From assembly GCA_947500435.1 (NCBI GenBank), contig CANMRV010000001.1:721270-785269 (forward strand): 64,000 bases of DNA, in the 5' to 3' direction. Source of the DNA: an uncultured Flavobacteriaceae bacterium. GTDB lineage: Bacteria > Bacteroidota > Bacteroidia > Flavobacteriales > Flavobacteriaceae. The position numbers and the translations under genes were made by a program. Below the pieces are notes generated by a model. It ran no database searches and was not told the DNA's origin. It was given only the letters and a program-made list of their open reading frames with translations. Shown here piece after piece: positions 27,155 through 36,958 of the stretch; position 1 is the stretch's first letter, and every line of letters begins with the position of its first letter.

Positions 27155-27176
27155 TTACAGAATCAAGTTCTGAACT

Positions 27177-27914
27177 ATGCTAGCCAAAATCAAAAATGAT
27201 TTCATCGATTTATCGAAACCCTTGGATATTTCAATACCCCTGCGTGGAGATGCCAGCAATGTGAATGCTTGGTATGTTAATCACCCAAAGATCGAACCAC
27301 ATACAGAAGGAGATTTTGTAGGAAAGGTTTCAGAAGGTGCTTCTACCAATTTCAATAATATTTCATTCAACCCCCATGCTCACGGTACTCATACAGAATG
27401 TGTTGGTCATATCACAGAAGATTTTCATTCTGTAAATCAGAGTTTAAATCAGTACTTTTTTAAAGCTGAGGTTATCACTTTAGCACCTGAGAAATATCAA
27501 GATGATTTCGTTATTTCCCGAAAACAATTACAATATGCATTGGGTAATAAAAAGAGGGAAGCCTTGGTGATTCGAACTTTACCTAACCTGAAGGATAAAT
27601 TATCAAAACAATATTCGAATTCGAATCCGCCTTATCTTTTGGAGCAAGCAGCTGAATTACTAGTCGAAAAAGGAATAGAGCATTTGCTTATCGACCTTCC
27701 TTCGGTGGACAAAGAAGAAGATGGAGGTGCGCTTTTAGCTCACAATGCCTTTTGGTGTACAAATGGAAAGATTAGAAAGCAGGCTACCATCACAGAGTTT
27801 GTCTTTGTGCCTAACACTGTTAGGGATGGTAAGTATTTCTTGAACCTACAGGTAGCTCCGTTTGAGAATGATGCCAGCCCAAGCCGCCCCGTTTTATATA
27901 AAATTGAAGATTGA
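27177..27914 (+). CDS. Cyclase family protein (kynurenine formamidase-like)
   Basis: The metal-binding signature H-x-G-T-H appears as HAHGTHTECVGHI, and DLSKPLDISIPL near the N-terminus is also typical. LIDLPSVDKEEDGGALLAHNAFW is the second conserved block. It probably hydrolyses an amide or ester; the substrate is not known. Its stop overlaps the start of the next gene by one base (TGATG). Confidence 0.82.
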   Translation: MLAKIKNDFIDLSKPLDISIPLRGDASNVNAWYVNHPKIEPHTEGDFVGKVSEGASTNFNNISFNPHAHGTHTECVGHITEDFHSVNQSLNQYFFKAEVITLAPEKYQDDFVISRKQLQYALGNKKREALVIRTLPNLKDKLSKQYSNSNPPYLLEQAAELLVEKGIEHLLIDLPSVDKEEDGGALLAHNAFWCTNGKIRKQATITEFVFVPNTVRDGKYFLNLQVAPFENDASPSRPVLYKIED

Positions 27915-28264
27915 TGGAAAACAGTTTAAAGATAGAAGAGGTTTTTATGTTTGGATTGGGAATATATCTATTCAGTTTACTCCCGTATCAATGGTGGTGG
28001 TTTTTAGTCTTAATTTTAACTCCCGATATTGGAATGATTGGTTATCTATTTGGAAATAAGGTGGGCGCTTTTATGTATAATTTGTTTCATCATAAGGGAG
28101 TGGCGATTGCGATTTACCTATTAGGGGTTTATCTTTCCAGTCCGGTAGTACAGTTAATTGGAGTAATTCTATTTTCACATTCAGCAATGGATAGAATAAT
28201 GGGTTACGGATTAAAATATGACAAAGGTTTCAAATTCACGCATTTGGGTGAAATAGGAAAATGA
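27914..28264 (+). CDS. DUF4260 membrane protein
   Basis: I use the ATG at 27914 (MENSLKIEEV) because it couples with the previous stop. Three hydrophobic helices with the family features PDIGMIGYLFGNKVGAFMYNLFHHKG and HSAMDRIMGYGLKY are present. Function unknown. Confidence 0.8.
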   Translation: MENSLKIEEVFMFGLGIYLFSLLPYQWWWFLVLILTPDIGMIGYLFGNKVGAFMYNLFHHKGVAIAIYLLGVYLSSPVVQLIGVILFSHSAMDRIMGYGLKYDKGFKFTHLGEIGK

Positions 28265-28305
28265 ACGAGCTTAATATTGATATTTTAGACTTAATTTGAC
28301 CTTCA

Positions 28306-28932
28306 ATGGATAGTATTTTTGATACAATATTAGGATTGATTCTAGGGGCAATAGTCACCTATTGGATTTATACTTTTTTCAAGAAAAAGCAGAGCAGAGA
28401 GGTTACTTTACATCAGTCTACAGTACTTCTAGAGAAGATTCGAAGCGTAAGCAAATTGGTTTCGGTGGAAGGTGAATTTGCTGAAATATACAAGTACGAA
28501 AACACAAAAGAGCGTTTTTTAAGTCTGGTTTCAAGCAAGAAGAAGGCCTTGATCGTTATCAATGCAAAAGCTCAAATCGGATATGATTTAAAAAAGGTCG
28601 AGATAAATTCCGACGTCGATAATAAGCGCATCATTCTGACCAATTTCCCACAACCGGAAATTCTTTCCATAGAACCTGAATTGGAATTCTACGATATCAA
28701 AAACGGAATGTTTAATTCTTTTTCTCCGGATGATTTAACAACTTTGAACAATGAAGCTAAAAATCATATCCGTGATAAAATTCCAGAAAGCGGATTGATG
28801 GAAACTGCCCGAAAAGAGGCACTTCAGGCTGTTTTGCTAATAGAATCAATAGTGGCCACAATTGGTTGGAAATTAGACTACTCTGCCTTGGAAATTGGAG
28901 ATAAAGAGAAAAAGAACCTTTTAGAAAAATAA
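28306..28932 (+). CDS. DUF4230 protein, single N-terminal membrane anchor
   Basis: One N-terminal helix (ILGLILGAIVTYWIYTFF) precedes a soluble 180-residue domain with the DUF4230 pattern: LVSVEGEFAEIYKYEN, KALIVINAKAQIGYDLKKVEI and KEALQAVLLIESI near the end. Function unknown. Confidence 0.82.
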   Translation: MDSIFDTILGLILGAIVTYWIYTFFKKKQSREVTLHQSTVLLEKIRSVSKLVSVEGEFAEIYKYENTKERFLSLVSSKKKALIVINAKAQIGYDLKKVEINSDVDNKRIILTNFPQPEILSIEPELEFYDIKNGMFNSFSPDDLTTLNNEAKNHIRDKIPESGLMETARKEALQAVLLIESIVATIGWKLDYSALEIGDKEKKNLLEK

Positions 28933-28942
28933 TATGCTATTC

Positions 28943-29341
28943 ATGAAGAAAACAATCTGCACATTACTATTTTTAACCTTCACAATGGCCGCATTTGGTC
29001 AAACCGACAATACTATGAATGAATTTGATTCCAATTTTGCACATACCGTATATTTCTGGTTGGCGAATCCTGACAGCGCTGAAGATTGTAAAGCATTTGA
29101 GACTTCGCTACAGAAATTCCTAGATAATTCGGCCTACGCCAAAACTAAATTTATTGGCAAACCACCTAGGGCAAGTCGAGACGTTGTTGATGGCTCTTTT
29201 ACCTACTCATTGATAGTGACCTTTGAATCTGCTGATGCTCAAAAAGCTTATCAAGACGAAGCTCCCCATAAACTCTTTATTGAGGAATCGAGCAAATTAT
29301 GGACGAAGGTAATTGTCTATGATTCTAAGGGAGTGAATTAA
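28943..29341 (+). CDS. Secreted Dabb (stress-responsive A/B barrel) protein
   Basis: The ATG at 28943 gives a signal peptide (MKKTICTLLFLTFTMAAFG); an ATG nine bases upstream is also possible. The mature domain has the Dabb pattern: NFAHTVYFWL, FIGKPPRASRDVVDGSFTYSLIVTFES and YQDEAPHKLFIEE. The family has no single known role. Confidence 0.8.
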   Translation: MKKTICTLLFLTFTMAAFGQTDNTMNEFDSNFAHTVYFWLANPDSAEDCKAFETSLQKFLDNSAYAKTKFIGKPPRASRDVVDGSFTYSLIVTFESADAQKAYQDEAPHKLFIEESSKLWTKVIVYDSKGVN

Positions 29342-29368
29342 ACATCATAGTTAAACTGTTTACAAAGG

Positions 29369-29785
29369 ATGAAGAAGTACCCATCAAAAATTAGTTTCGG
29401 GTTGGTATTTTTTATACTCGCTATATTGATTGGAACTTCAATACCGATGTTTTCACCGTTAGTACTGTCGGGATTAGCAATTAACGTATTGGTATTAGCT
29501 TTTCTATCCTATTTGCTTGGAACCACGTATTATTTAATTGACGGGAATTATTTGAAGATAAAAGCGGGCTTTTTAATTAATAAGGAAATCGATATAGGAA
29601 GGATATACAAAATATCTGAAACTAATAACCCAATAAGTGCCCCTGCTGCATCCTTTGATAGACTGGAAATAAATTACGACAATAGTAGTATTTTGATTTC
29701 GCCTAAGGATAAGTCAGGTTTTATTGAACATATTAGCCAAGTAAATCCTAAAATAGAAGTCTGTTTAAAATCAAAAACTTTATGA
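29369..29785 (+). CDS. Membrane-associated PH-domain protein (bPH type)
   Basis: Two N-terminal helices are followed by a 70-residue beta domain (YYLIDGNYLKIKAGFLINKEIDIGRIYKI...FDRLEINYDNSSILISPKDK...F) typical of bacterial PH proteins. Its stop overlaps the next start (ATGA). It resembles the protein at 63013-63450 in layout. Confidence 0.7.
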   Translation: MKKYPSKISFGLVFFILAILIGTSIPMFSPLVLSGLAINVLVLAFLSYLLGTTYYLIDGNYLKIKAGFLINKEIDIGRIYKISETNNPISAPAASFDRLEINYDNSSILISPKDKSGFIEHISQVNPKIEVCLKSKTL

Positions 29786-30141
29786 ACATCGAAGAATTCA
29801 GAGACTATTGTATTTCTAAAAAAGGAGTGACCGAGAGTTTTCCCTTTGATGAACATACCTTGGTATTTAAGGTCATGGGCAAAATGTATGCGTTATGCGG
29901 ATTGGAAAGGGTACCAACTCAAGTGAATTTGAAATGCGATCCTGAAAGAGCGATAGCACTTCGTGAGGAATATGATGGTGTAATTATTCCAGGATATCAC
30001 ATGCACAAAGCCCAATGGAATACCCTAATGATTGAGCAATTGCCTCCCAAATTGATTCTTGAATTGATTGACCATTCGTACGAATTGGTAGTGGCCAAAT
30101 TCACCAAAAAGTTAAAAGCGGAATTCGATACTTTAGAATAG
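29782..30141 (+). CDS. MmcQ/YjbR family protein
   Basis: This 119-residue protein has the family features: MNIEEFRDYCISKKGVTESFPF at the start and LVFKVMGKMYALCGLERVPTQVNLKCDPE, GYHMHKAQWNTL after it. The fold resembles CyaY-type DNA-binding proteins; cellular role unknown. Confidence 0.88.
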   Translation: MNIEEFRDYCISKKGVTESFPFDEHTLVFKVMGKMYALCGLERVPTQVNLKCDPERAIALREEYDGVIIPGYHMHKAQWNTLMIEQLPPKLILELIDHSYELVVAKFTKKLKAEFDTLE

Positions 30142-30145
30142 AATA

Positions 30146-30619
30146 ATGAGAACTCAGCTTGAAATCATCGTTAACAATCTCAAAGATTCTTTTGATGGAA
30201 AACCTTGGTATGGACTTTCCGTCATGGAAAAGTTGAATGCCGTTCCTTGGCAAATTGTTAATGACAAGGTTTATGGCGAGAAATCCATTGCAATTCTAGT
30301 TCATCATATCATGAACTGGCGGATTTTTGTCTTAAAGAAACTGGAAGGTGACCTTCAGTTCAATATTGTTATAGATGGTAAAAATGATTGGGATGCAGTT
30401 CATATCAAAAGCCCTGAAGAATGGAATTTTCTAAAACAGAAACTACAGAGTACTCAAGATAATTTGATTCAGAAATTATCTCAAGAAACTGATGAACTGC
30501 TAAACAAACAAGTCCCGGGAAAAGACTATTTTTTTGGACCTATTCTCATCAGTATTGCACAGCACGACATCTACCATTTGGGTCAAATAGCAATGCTGAA
30601 TTCAATGAAGCAGGGCTAA
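30146..30619 (+). CDS. DinB/YfiT-like four-helix metal-binding protein
   Basis: This 157-residue DinB-family protein has conserved histidines in ILVHHIMNWR and in SIAQHDIYHLGQIAML, the three-His metal site of the fold. DinB proteins often use thiol cofactors; substrate unknown. It lies 4 bases after the YjbR gene. Confidence 0.83.
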   Translation: MRTQLEIIVNNLKDSFDGKPWYGLSVMEKLNAVPWQIVNDKVYGEKSIAILVHHIMNWRIFVLKKLEGDLQFNIVIDGKNDWDAVHIKSPEEWNFLKQKLQSTQDNLIQKLSQETDELLNKQVPGKDYFFGPILISIAQHDIYHLGQIAMLNSMKQG

Positions 30620-30661
30620 GGCAGAATACATATCTTTGCCCGATAAAACCGAACGGATTCA

Positions 30662-32434
30662 ATGCAGGATTTAGCTTCTTTTTATCAGAATCAAATCAAA
30701 AAACATACGGAGGCCTTGTCTCTAGTGAGGCAGCAATTGGCCACATCTAGTACAATTCGTTTGTTGGTTTTTATAATAACCGCATTTGCAATTTATTTAC
30801 TTTTTGGCAATACGAAAGTGGTTTTTGCAGTTGCTTTGGTTGGAATCATTGCTTTTCTATTTTTAGTCTCCCGTCATACCGATTTGCAGTATAAGAGAGA
30901 TAAGTTATTAGCTTTAAAGCGAATCAATGAAACTGAAACAAAAGTATTGAATCGCGACTTTCATCAACTTCCGGCAGGAAACGAATTCAAAGACCCAACC
31001 CATTACTTCAGTCAAGATATTGACCTTTTCGGACGAGGTTCCTTTTACCAATATTGCAATCGAACGGCCCTCCGGCAAGGAAGTGAAACCTTAGCGGGAT
31101 TGTTTGTCGAAAATTCCATTGAAAACATTACTCAAAAGCAGGAGGCGATACAAGAACTTTCAACTATGCCGGAATGGCGGCAAGAATTTTCTGCGGTGGC
31201 ATCATTGGCTAAAACGCAGACCACTACTACAGCGATACAAAAGTGGTTGGAGAATTATATACCCTTTGTGCCGTCGATGATGAAACATTTGCCCTTGATA
31301 TTTTCCATTGTTTCCATTGTTTCTTTTGCATTGTACTTTTTAGGATACCTTCATGGGTTTGTTCTACTGGTACTTTTGGTAGTTGGTTTTGGTATCTCGG
31401 GAGTTTTTACGAAAAAAATCACCAAACTAGGGGCTGCTAGTTCTAAGGCTCAGTCAACTTTTGCCCAATACAATAAGTTGTTGTTGATTATTGAACAAAC
31501 GAATTTCAAATCCACTCTACTTAAGGAAAAAAAGCAACAGATTCTTCAGGAAGGAAAGAAGACCTCCACAATTTTAAAAGAATTTTCAAAACTCTTAGGA
31601 AACTTAGACCAAAACCGCAACGTCTTCTATCTCTTTTTTGGAAACGGTTACTTTTTGAGAGGTCTGGCTACGAGCTACCAAATCGAACAATGGATTGCCA
31701 AACATGGCCAATCTTCCAAAGAATGGTTTGAAGTAATCGCCTTCTTTGATGCTTATATAAGTTTAGGAACATTTACATTTAATCACCCAAAGTATGCGTT
31801 TCCCACTTTGTCCGATGATACGATAGTTTTGAAATCGAAAGATGCAGGGCATCCGCTGTTAGATGCTGAAAAGAGCATTTTGAATGATTTTCAGATTGAT
31901 AATGAGCAATTCTTTATCATTACCGGGGCCAATATGGCGGGGAAAAGTACTTTTTTGCGTACGGTTTCTCTGCAGATTGTAATGGCGAATGTGGGACTTC
32001 CAGTTTGTGCCAGCGAAGCAAAATACAATCCCATTAAATTAATAACCAGCATGCGAACAACAGATTCGCTAACTGATGATGAATCATACTTCTTTTCCGA
32101 ATTAAAACGTCTAAAGTTTATTGTTGATGAAATTCAGACCGACCGTTTTTTCATTGTATTGGATGAGATTTTAAAAGGTACCAATAGCACTGATAAAGCA
32201 AAAGGGTCGCGAAAGTTTGTTGAAAAATTAGTGGGATCTAAATCCACAGGAATTATCGCTACCCATGATTTAAGTCTATGTGAAGTAGCTAAAGAATTGC
32301 CACAAATCGAAAACCACTATTTTGATGCTGAAATTATTGATAATGAACTGCATTTCGATTACAAGTTCAAAGAAGGTATCTGTCAGAATATGAATGCTTC
32401 TTTCTTGCTTAAGAAGATGCAGATTGTTGAATGA
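30662..32434 (+). CDS. Membrane-anchored MutS-like ATPase
   Basis: Residues 35-75 and about 203-240 hold hydrophobic helices, and there is no N-terminal mismatch-recognition domain. The C-terminal half is a MutS-type ABC ATPase: Walker A TGANMAGKSTFL, DDESYFFSELKRL, Walker B FIVLDEILKGTNS and ATHDLSL. The role of these membrane MutS relatives is not known; they are not the repair MutS. Last gene of a forward run. Confidence 0.85.
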   Translation: MQDLASFYQNQIKKHTEALSLVRQQLATSSTIRLLVFIITAFAIYLLFGNTKVVFAVALVGIIAFLFLVSRHTDLQYKRDKLLALKRINETETKVLNRDFHQLPAGNEFKDPTHYFSQDIDLFGRGSFYQYCNRTALRQGSETLAGLFVENSIENITQKQEAIQELSTMPEWRQEFSAVASLAKTQTTTTAIQKWLENYIPFVPSMMKHLPLIFSIVSIVSFALYFLGYLHGFVLLVLLVVGFGISGVFTKKITKLGAASSKAQSTFAQYNKLLLIIEQTNFKSTLLKEKKQQILQEGKKTSTILKEFSKLLGNLDQNRNVFYLFFGNGYFLRGLATSYQIEQWIAKHGQSSKEWFEVIAFFDAYISLGTFTFNHPKYAFPTLSDDTIVLKSKDAGHPLLDAEKSILNDFQIDNEQFFIITGANMAGKSTFLRTVSLQIVMANVGLPVCASEAKYNPIKLITSMRTTDSLTDDESYFFSELKRLKFIVDEIQTDRFFIVLDEILKGTNSTDKAKGSRKFVEKLVGSKSTGIIATHDLSLCEVAKELPQIENHYFDAEIIDNELHFDYKFKEGICQNMNASFLLKKMQIVE

Positions 32435-32444
32435 GACCGCCGAT

Positions 32445-33920
32445 TTATTTCTTCCTATTGAATATTACAAAAAGTAATGCTAGGCCTATAAGTCCTGCAG
32501 TAGAAGCAGCTCCAATAATAATGGGGTCTAAGTTGCATTGTAACCAGGAATAAGGCTCAGGTAAATTCCTTAAAAAAGTTCCCCAAACTATAATCAGAAT
32601 GCTAAAAAGCACCGACAGTATTCCTTGCAATTTGGTAATCTTTACATTGTAAATTGCCAGAAGGAACAGACCTAGGATTCCTCCTCCAAAAATTCCAGAA
32701 ATCTGCCACCATACATCCAAGGCGCTTTTGGCGTTAATCATAAAAAGGGCAAATCCAATTCCTAAAACTCCCCAGATAATTGTTGACCATCGAAGAATAG
32801 AAAGACTACTTTTTTTAGATGAATCAGAACGGATGTATTTTTTATAAAAATCAATGTAGAACACGGTTGCAGAACTATTGAGCGCAGAATCCACGGTACT
32901 CATTGAAGCGGCCATAATCGCGGCAATCATCAGTCCCTTTATTCCAACTGGGAGTTCGGTTGCAATGAAATACGGAAAGACTTCATCTCCTTTGGTAATG
33001 CTTTCATTCAGAAGATGGGCATCTCCTCCATAATATGAAAACAAGGCGGTTCCAATAAAAAGGAAAATTGCAGTTAAAGGTAAATAGATGAGCATGGCTA
33101 TCCAGACCGATTTTTTGGCTTCCTTTCCTGTGGCTACCGAGCTGTACTTTTGGGTGTAGTTTTGGTCTGCGATTAAGTTGCGAACATTTTCCGTTATTCC
33201 GTAGATAACCATCACCCAAATGGTTCTGCTACTAAAGGAGAAATCGGAATTTCCTAGATTGAATTTATTGTTGTCAAAGGCTTTTTGAATTAAATTTTCG
33301 GGTTGGGCAAAAACTTCATCGATTAATACATAGCCGACAAAAAATATGCCTCCAATCATAATGATGGACTGCATGACATCGGTCCATATTACTGCTTCCA
33401 TACCGCCCATTAAGGTGTAGATGATAGTAATGGTGCCCACAATCATGATTACGGTTCCGATATCGGTATTAACAAATGAGGATAATAGCAGGGATGATAG
33501 GTAAAGGATTACGGCAACTCGTCCCACCATAAATAATAAAAAGGAAAACGCAGCATAAATACGACCCCATCCGCCAACACGTTCCTCCAAATAACTATAG
33601 ACCGAGATGATTTTATGCTTGCGGTAATGCGGAATCACATATTTAGTAACAAACCAAGTTACGGGTATCGCCGTGAGCGCAAAAATCAAGGGATGCCAAT
33701 TGTCATCAAACGCCTTTCCAGGAACTGCGATGTAAGAGATACTACTAGTATAGGTGCTCATTACTGCAATACCAGCTGCCCAGGCAGGAATGCTCCGCCC
33801 AGCCACCATAAACTGCTCTGAGGTTTTGCTCTTTCTGAAAAAGTAAATACCCATACCCAGAAGCACAAGTCCATAAGCGATAATGACGGCTACGTCAATG
33901 GTGCTTAGTTCATAATTCAT
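32445..33920 (-). CDS. Sodium:solute symporter (SSS family)
   Basis: About 13 membrane helices over 491 residues. The SSS signatures include YTSSISYIAVPGKAF, MGGMEAVIWTDVMQS and TVDSALNSSATVFY. Its start overlaps the aldolase stop by one base (TAATG), so the two are coupled. The aldolase partner points to uptake of sialic acid or another keto-acid sugar; substrate is inferred. Confidence 0.87.
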   Translation of the reverse strand: MNYELSTIDVAVIIAYGLVLLGMGIYFFRKSKTSEQFMVAGRSIPAWAAGIAVMSTYTSSISYIAVPGKAFDDNWHPLIFALTAIPVTWFVTKYVIPHYRKHKIISVYSYLEERVGGWGRIYAAFSFLLFMVGRVAVILYLSSLLLSSFVNTDIGTVIMIVGTITIIYTLMGGMEAVIWTDVMQSIIMIGGIFFVGYVLIDEVFAQPENLIQKAFDNNKFNLGNSDFSFSSRTIWVMVIYGITENVRNLIADQNYTQKYSSVATGKEAKKSVWIAMLIYLPLTAIFLFIGTALFSYYGGDAHLLNESITKGDEVFPYFIATELPVGIKGLMIAAIMAASMSTVDSALNSSATVFYIDFYKKYIRSDSSKKSSLSILRWSTIIWGVLGIGFALFMINAKSALDVWWQISGIFGGGILGLFLLAIYNVKITKLQGILSVLFSILIIVWGTFLRNLPEPYSWLQCNLDPIIIGAASTAGLIGLALLFVIFNRKK

Positions 33921-34837
33921 TAGGTAGGATATTCATTCTCATATTGAAAATCGGTCAAATAGGTTGTAATCTCAGCTCGTTCGGCGGTATTAAATTGTCC
34001 TATCGGTTGAGCCGCATAATCATAGCAGATATTTAATGCCGATAAAACACATTTTGTGCCTTTGATATATTTTGATTCCTGTTTTCCAACATCATAAATA
34101 GTATTGCTTATCCAGTTCACCCTTTCCAGATGTCGAGAAATGGCTTCCGCATCATTGGCCAAACTGGCTTCATACAAAGCTACAAACAACTTAGGAAAAA
34201 AGTTAGCACCTCCAGCCACTGCTCCAATTCCACCCTTCTGGATTGTTTCTGGTAAAAAAGCTTCGTTTCCAGTAATAATTGAAAAGGAAGGGTCATGCTG
34301 GAATTCTTCTAACAAGGAAAACAGATACTCTTGATTTCCGGAACTATCTTTTATACCTATAGCTCCCAGCTCTTTGGCTTTTTTTACCGTTTTCAAAGAA
34401 AGATGCAGTTTGGTGCAGCTTGGCATATTATACATTAAAAAAGGTAGAGGTAGACGTGGCGCTAGTGCTTCTAGATAATCCTGCATTTCGCCTTGTGAAA
34501 TAGGAAAATAATAAGGAGGGGCAACAACCAAAAAGTCGGCGCCAGCTTCTTTAGCGTGATTTGCAAACGTTATAGAAGACTTGAACGAAGTATCGGTAAT
34601 ACATACCAATACAGGAACCCTCTTTTTTATAATTGCACAAGCCTCTGCAACCAGTTGAATTCTGAGCGCATAAGAGAGACTAGGGCCTTCGCCGGTAGTA
34701 CCTAACAAGAAGATGCCATGAATACCGCCCCTCAATAGGTATTCTATGAGCCTGCGAAGTCCATGGACATCCAAATCCCCATTTTCGAGAAGAGGAGTGA
34801 CCATGGGCGGAATAATTCCTTTAAGGGACGGATTCAT
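33920..34837 (-). CDS. DHDPS/N-acetylneuraminate lyase-family aldolase
   Basis: A class I Schiff-base aldolase of 305 residues: GTTGEGPSLS (phosphate/carboxylate-binding), the catalytic tyrosine in PFLMYNMPSC, the Schiff-base lysine in IGIKDSSGN, and ITGNEAFLPE. The family includes dihydrodipicolinate synthase, N-acetylneuraminate lyase and others; a catabolic lyase is favoured by the coupled SSS transporter and divergent AraC regulator. Confidence 0.8.
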   Translation of the reverse strand: MNPSLKGIIPPMVTPLLENGDLDVHGLRRLIEYLLRGGIHGIFLLGTTGEGPSLSYALRIQLVAEACAIIKKRVPVLVCITDTSFKSSITFANHAKEAGADFLVVAPPYYFPISQGEMQDYLEALAPRLPLPFLMYNMPSCTKLHLSLKTVKKAKELGAIGIKDSSGNQEYLFSLLEEFQHDPSFSIITGNEAFLPETIQKGGIGAVAGGANFFPKLFVALYEASLANDAEAISRHLERVNWISNTIYDVGKQESKYIKGTKCVLSALNICYDYAAQPIGQFNTAERAEITTYLTDFQYENEYPT

Positions 34838-34970
34838 TTTTGCTAACTCAATTATTATAAATAAAGGAAAAATACCTGAGTCTCACCACCAATATTTTAC
34901 ACCTTATACATCATATTTTAACCCATTCTATAGATTTGATTTGTATATTTAAGTAGTTCTGTTAAAATAA

Positions 34971-35825
34971 ATGAAAATGGAGTTTGTTTTCGAAAAGATA
35001 CATGTGCCCTACAAGCATTCTTTTATTTCAAGAAAATTGCCTTTGAAATCAAATGATAGTATCCATTCCCATAAAAATTTCGAACTCAATTTTATTGCCT
35101 CAGGTTCGGGGCGAAGGATTGTAGGGGATAATATTTCTGGCTTCGAAAAAGGAGATCTTGTTTTGTTAGGGCCTGACCTTCCGCATTGTTGGGAGGTTAC
35201 GGATGAGGAAATCGTCTCCAAACCAACGTGTATTGTAACTCATTTTTCTGAGGATATTGTTGGTTCCGATTTTTTTAAAATGCCTGAGTTGGAAAAAGTT
35301 GTTGATCTCTTGAAACAATCAAAACGTGGGTTACGCTTCAAAATGGAAGACGATGGGGAAATCAGTCAAATTCTTGAAAAGATGACTGGTTTAGAAGGGA
35401 TTGAGTATTATATTGAATTGCTCAAAGTATTCAATATTTTGCTCCATGTTAAAGACCGCGAAAAGTTGTCTAACCCTATAGGATATAGTACAGTTTTCAC
35501 GAAAAATCTGGAGAAAATCAACAAGGTTTATGAATACGTATTTCAGAATATCAATGAAGGTGTACGTCTTGAGGATGCATCTTCATTACTGAATATGGCG
35601 CCAAGTTCATTCTGTCGATTTTTTAAAAAGAAGACCGATTTGACCTTTATGGAGTATGTAAAAAGAGTGCGAGTAGGCATAGCCGCCAAACTTCTTGCAG
35701 AGACTGACAAGCAAATTACCCAAATTTGCTACGAAAGCGGTTATAACAATTTGGCTAACTTTAATTACTATTTTAAGAACATAATGGGGATGACCCCCTC
35801 GACTTATAGAAAAAGTTTTGAGTAG
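34971..35825 (+). CDS. AraC-family regulator with N-terminal cupin
   Basis: The first 100 residues are cupin-like (SHKNFELNFIASGSGRRIVGD...FEKGDLVLLGPDLPHCWE). The C-terminal 100 hold two HTH motifs (LEDASSLLNMAPSSFCRFFKKKTDLTF and ICYESGYNNLANFNYYFK). It is divergent from the aldolase/transporter operon and upstream of the sialidase-like gene, so it probably controls both. Confidence 0.85.
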   Translation: MKMEFVFEKIHVPYKHSFISRKLPLKSNDSIHSHKNFELNFIASGSGRRIVGDNISGFEKGDLVLLGPDLPHCWEVTDEEIVSKPTCIVTHFSEDIVGSDFFKMPELEKVVDLLKQSKRGLRFKMEDDGEISQILEKMTGLEGIEYYIELLKVFNILLHVKDREKLSNPIGYSTVFTKNLEKINKVYEYVFQNINEGVRLEDASSLLNMAPSSFCRFFKKKTDLTFMEYVKRVRVGIAAKLLAETDKQITQICYESGYNNLANFNYYFKNIMGMTPSTYRKSFE

Positions 35826-35854
35826 TTCCCAAGAACCTTAAAAACCAACCAAAA

Positions 35855-36940
35855 ATGAGATTATCTGTATTTGTCTGTTCCATTATATTTCTGACTTTTT
35901 CTTGTAAAGGGCAGGAGAGGAAATTACCTGAAGTTCAATCTTTAAATCACCCCGCTGTCATTTCAGGGGAATTTATTTACGAACTCGAAGATGCTTTAAC
36001 GCCTGAATGCCATGCTTCTACAGTTGAAGCTAGCGGCAATGCTATGGTAGCAGCTTGGTTTGGTGGTACCAAGGAAAAAAACAAGGATGTTGGTATTTGG
36101 GTTTCCCTAAAAACGGATGTGTCATGGTCAACTCCTATTGAGGTGGTTAATGGCGTTCAAGAAGATGGTACTAGATATCCCTGCTGGAATCCTGTGCTTT
36201 ATAAACCAAAAAATCAACCACTTTATTTGTTTTACAAAGTTGGACCGAGTCCGCGTGAATGGTGGGGACTTTATATGACCTCCGAAGATGATGGAGCGAC
36301 CTGGTCAGAGCCAGTAAAACTTCCTGACGGAATTTTGGGCCCTATCAAAAATCAGCCTATTCAATTGTCGGATGGAACTATACTCTCCCCATCAAGTACT
36401 GAGAGCAAAACAGAGGGTTGGAAAATACACTTGGAATCTAGCAACGATTTAGGTAAAACATGGAAAAAAACAGATGCCTTAAATGATGCTGGAGAATTCG
36501 GGGCGATTCAGCCGGTAATTTTGAATTATGGTAATAATAAACTACAGTTGTTAAGCCGTACAAAGAACAATGTAGTTTCTCAAAATTGGTCGGAAGACGG
36601 GGGTAAAACATGGAGTGCAATGACTGCAACCTCCCTTCCTAATCCGAATTCGGGTATTGACGGCGTAACCTTAAAGGACGGACGACAATTATTAGTTTAT
36701 AATCCCACTGAAAAAAATTGGGGCGACCGGGTTCCGTTAAGCATTGCCTTATCTGCGGATGGAGAAAATTGGAATCGAGTTCTGGATTTAGAACCCCTCC
36801 GAGAAACTACAGATAAGGAAGGGGAAGAGTATTCGTATCCAACGGTAATTCAAGCTCGAGATAACAAAGTACACATTGTCTATACCTGGAATCGCAAAAC
36901 TGTTAAGTATGTAGTTCTTGACCCAGAAAAACTTAAATAA
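35855..36940 (+). CDS. Sialidase-like (BNR-repeat) lipoprotein
   Basis: A lipoprotein signal (LTFSC-KGQE) is followed by a beta-propeller domain with three Asp-box motifs: SEDDGATWS, SNDLGKTWK and SEDGGKTWS. The N-terminal ECHASTVEASGNAMVAAWFGGTKE is the BNR_2 family opening. True sialidase activity is not proven; the family also covers other glycan-active or non-enzymatic proteins. The neighbouring aldolase and transporter make a sialic-acid-type pathway reasonable. 361 residues. Confidence 0.78.
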   Translation: MRLSVFVCSIIFLTFSCKGQERKLPEVQSLNHPAVISGEFIYELEDALTPECHASTVEASGNAMVAAWFGGTKEKNKDVGIWVSLKTDVSWSTPIEVVNGVQEDGTRYPCWNPVLYKPKNQPLYLFYKVGPSPREWWGLYMTSEDDGATWSEPVKLPDGILGPIKNQPIQLSDGTILSPSSTESKTEGWKIHLESSNDLGKTWKKTDALNDAGEFGAIQPVILNYGNNKLQLLSRTKNNVVSQNWSEDGGKTWSAMTATSLPNPNSGIDGVTLKDGRQLLVYNPTEKNWGDRVPLSIALSADGENWNRVLDLEPLRETTDKEGEEYSYPTVIQARDNKVHIVYTWNRKTVKYVVLDPEKLK

Positions 36941-36958
36941 ACCCATATAAATTCCCCC

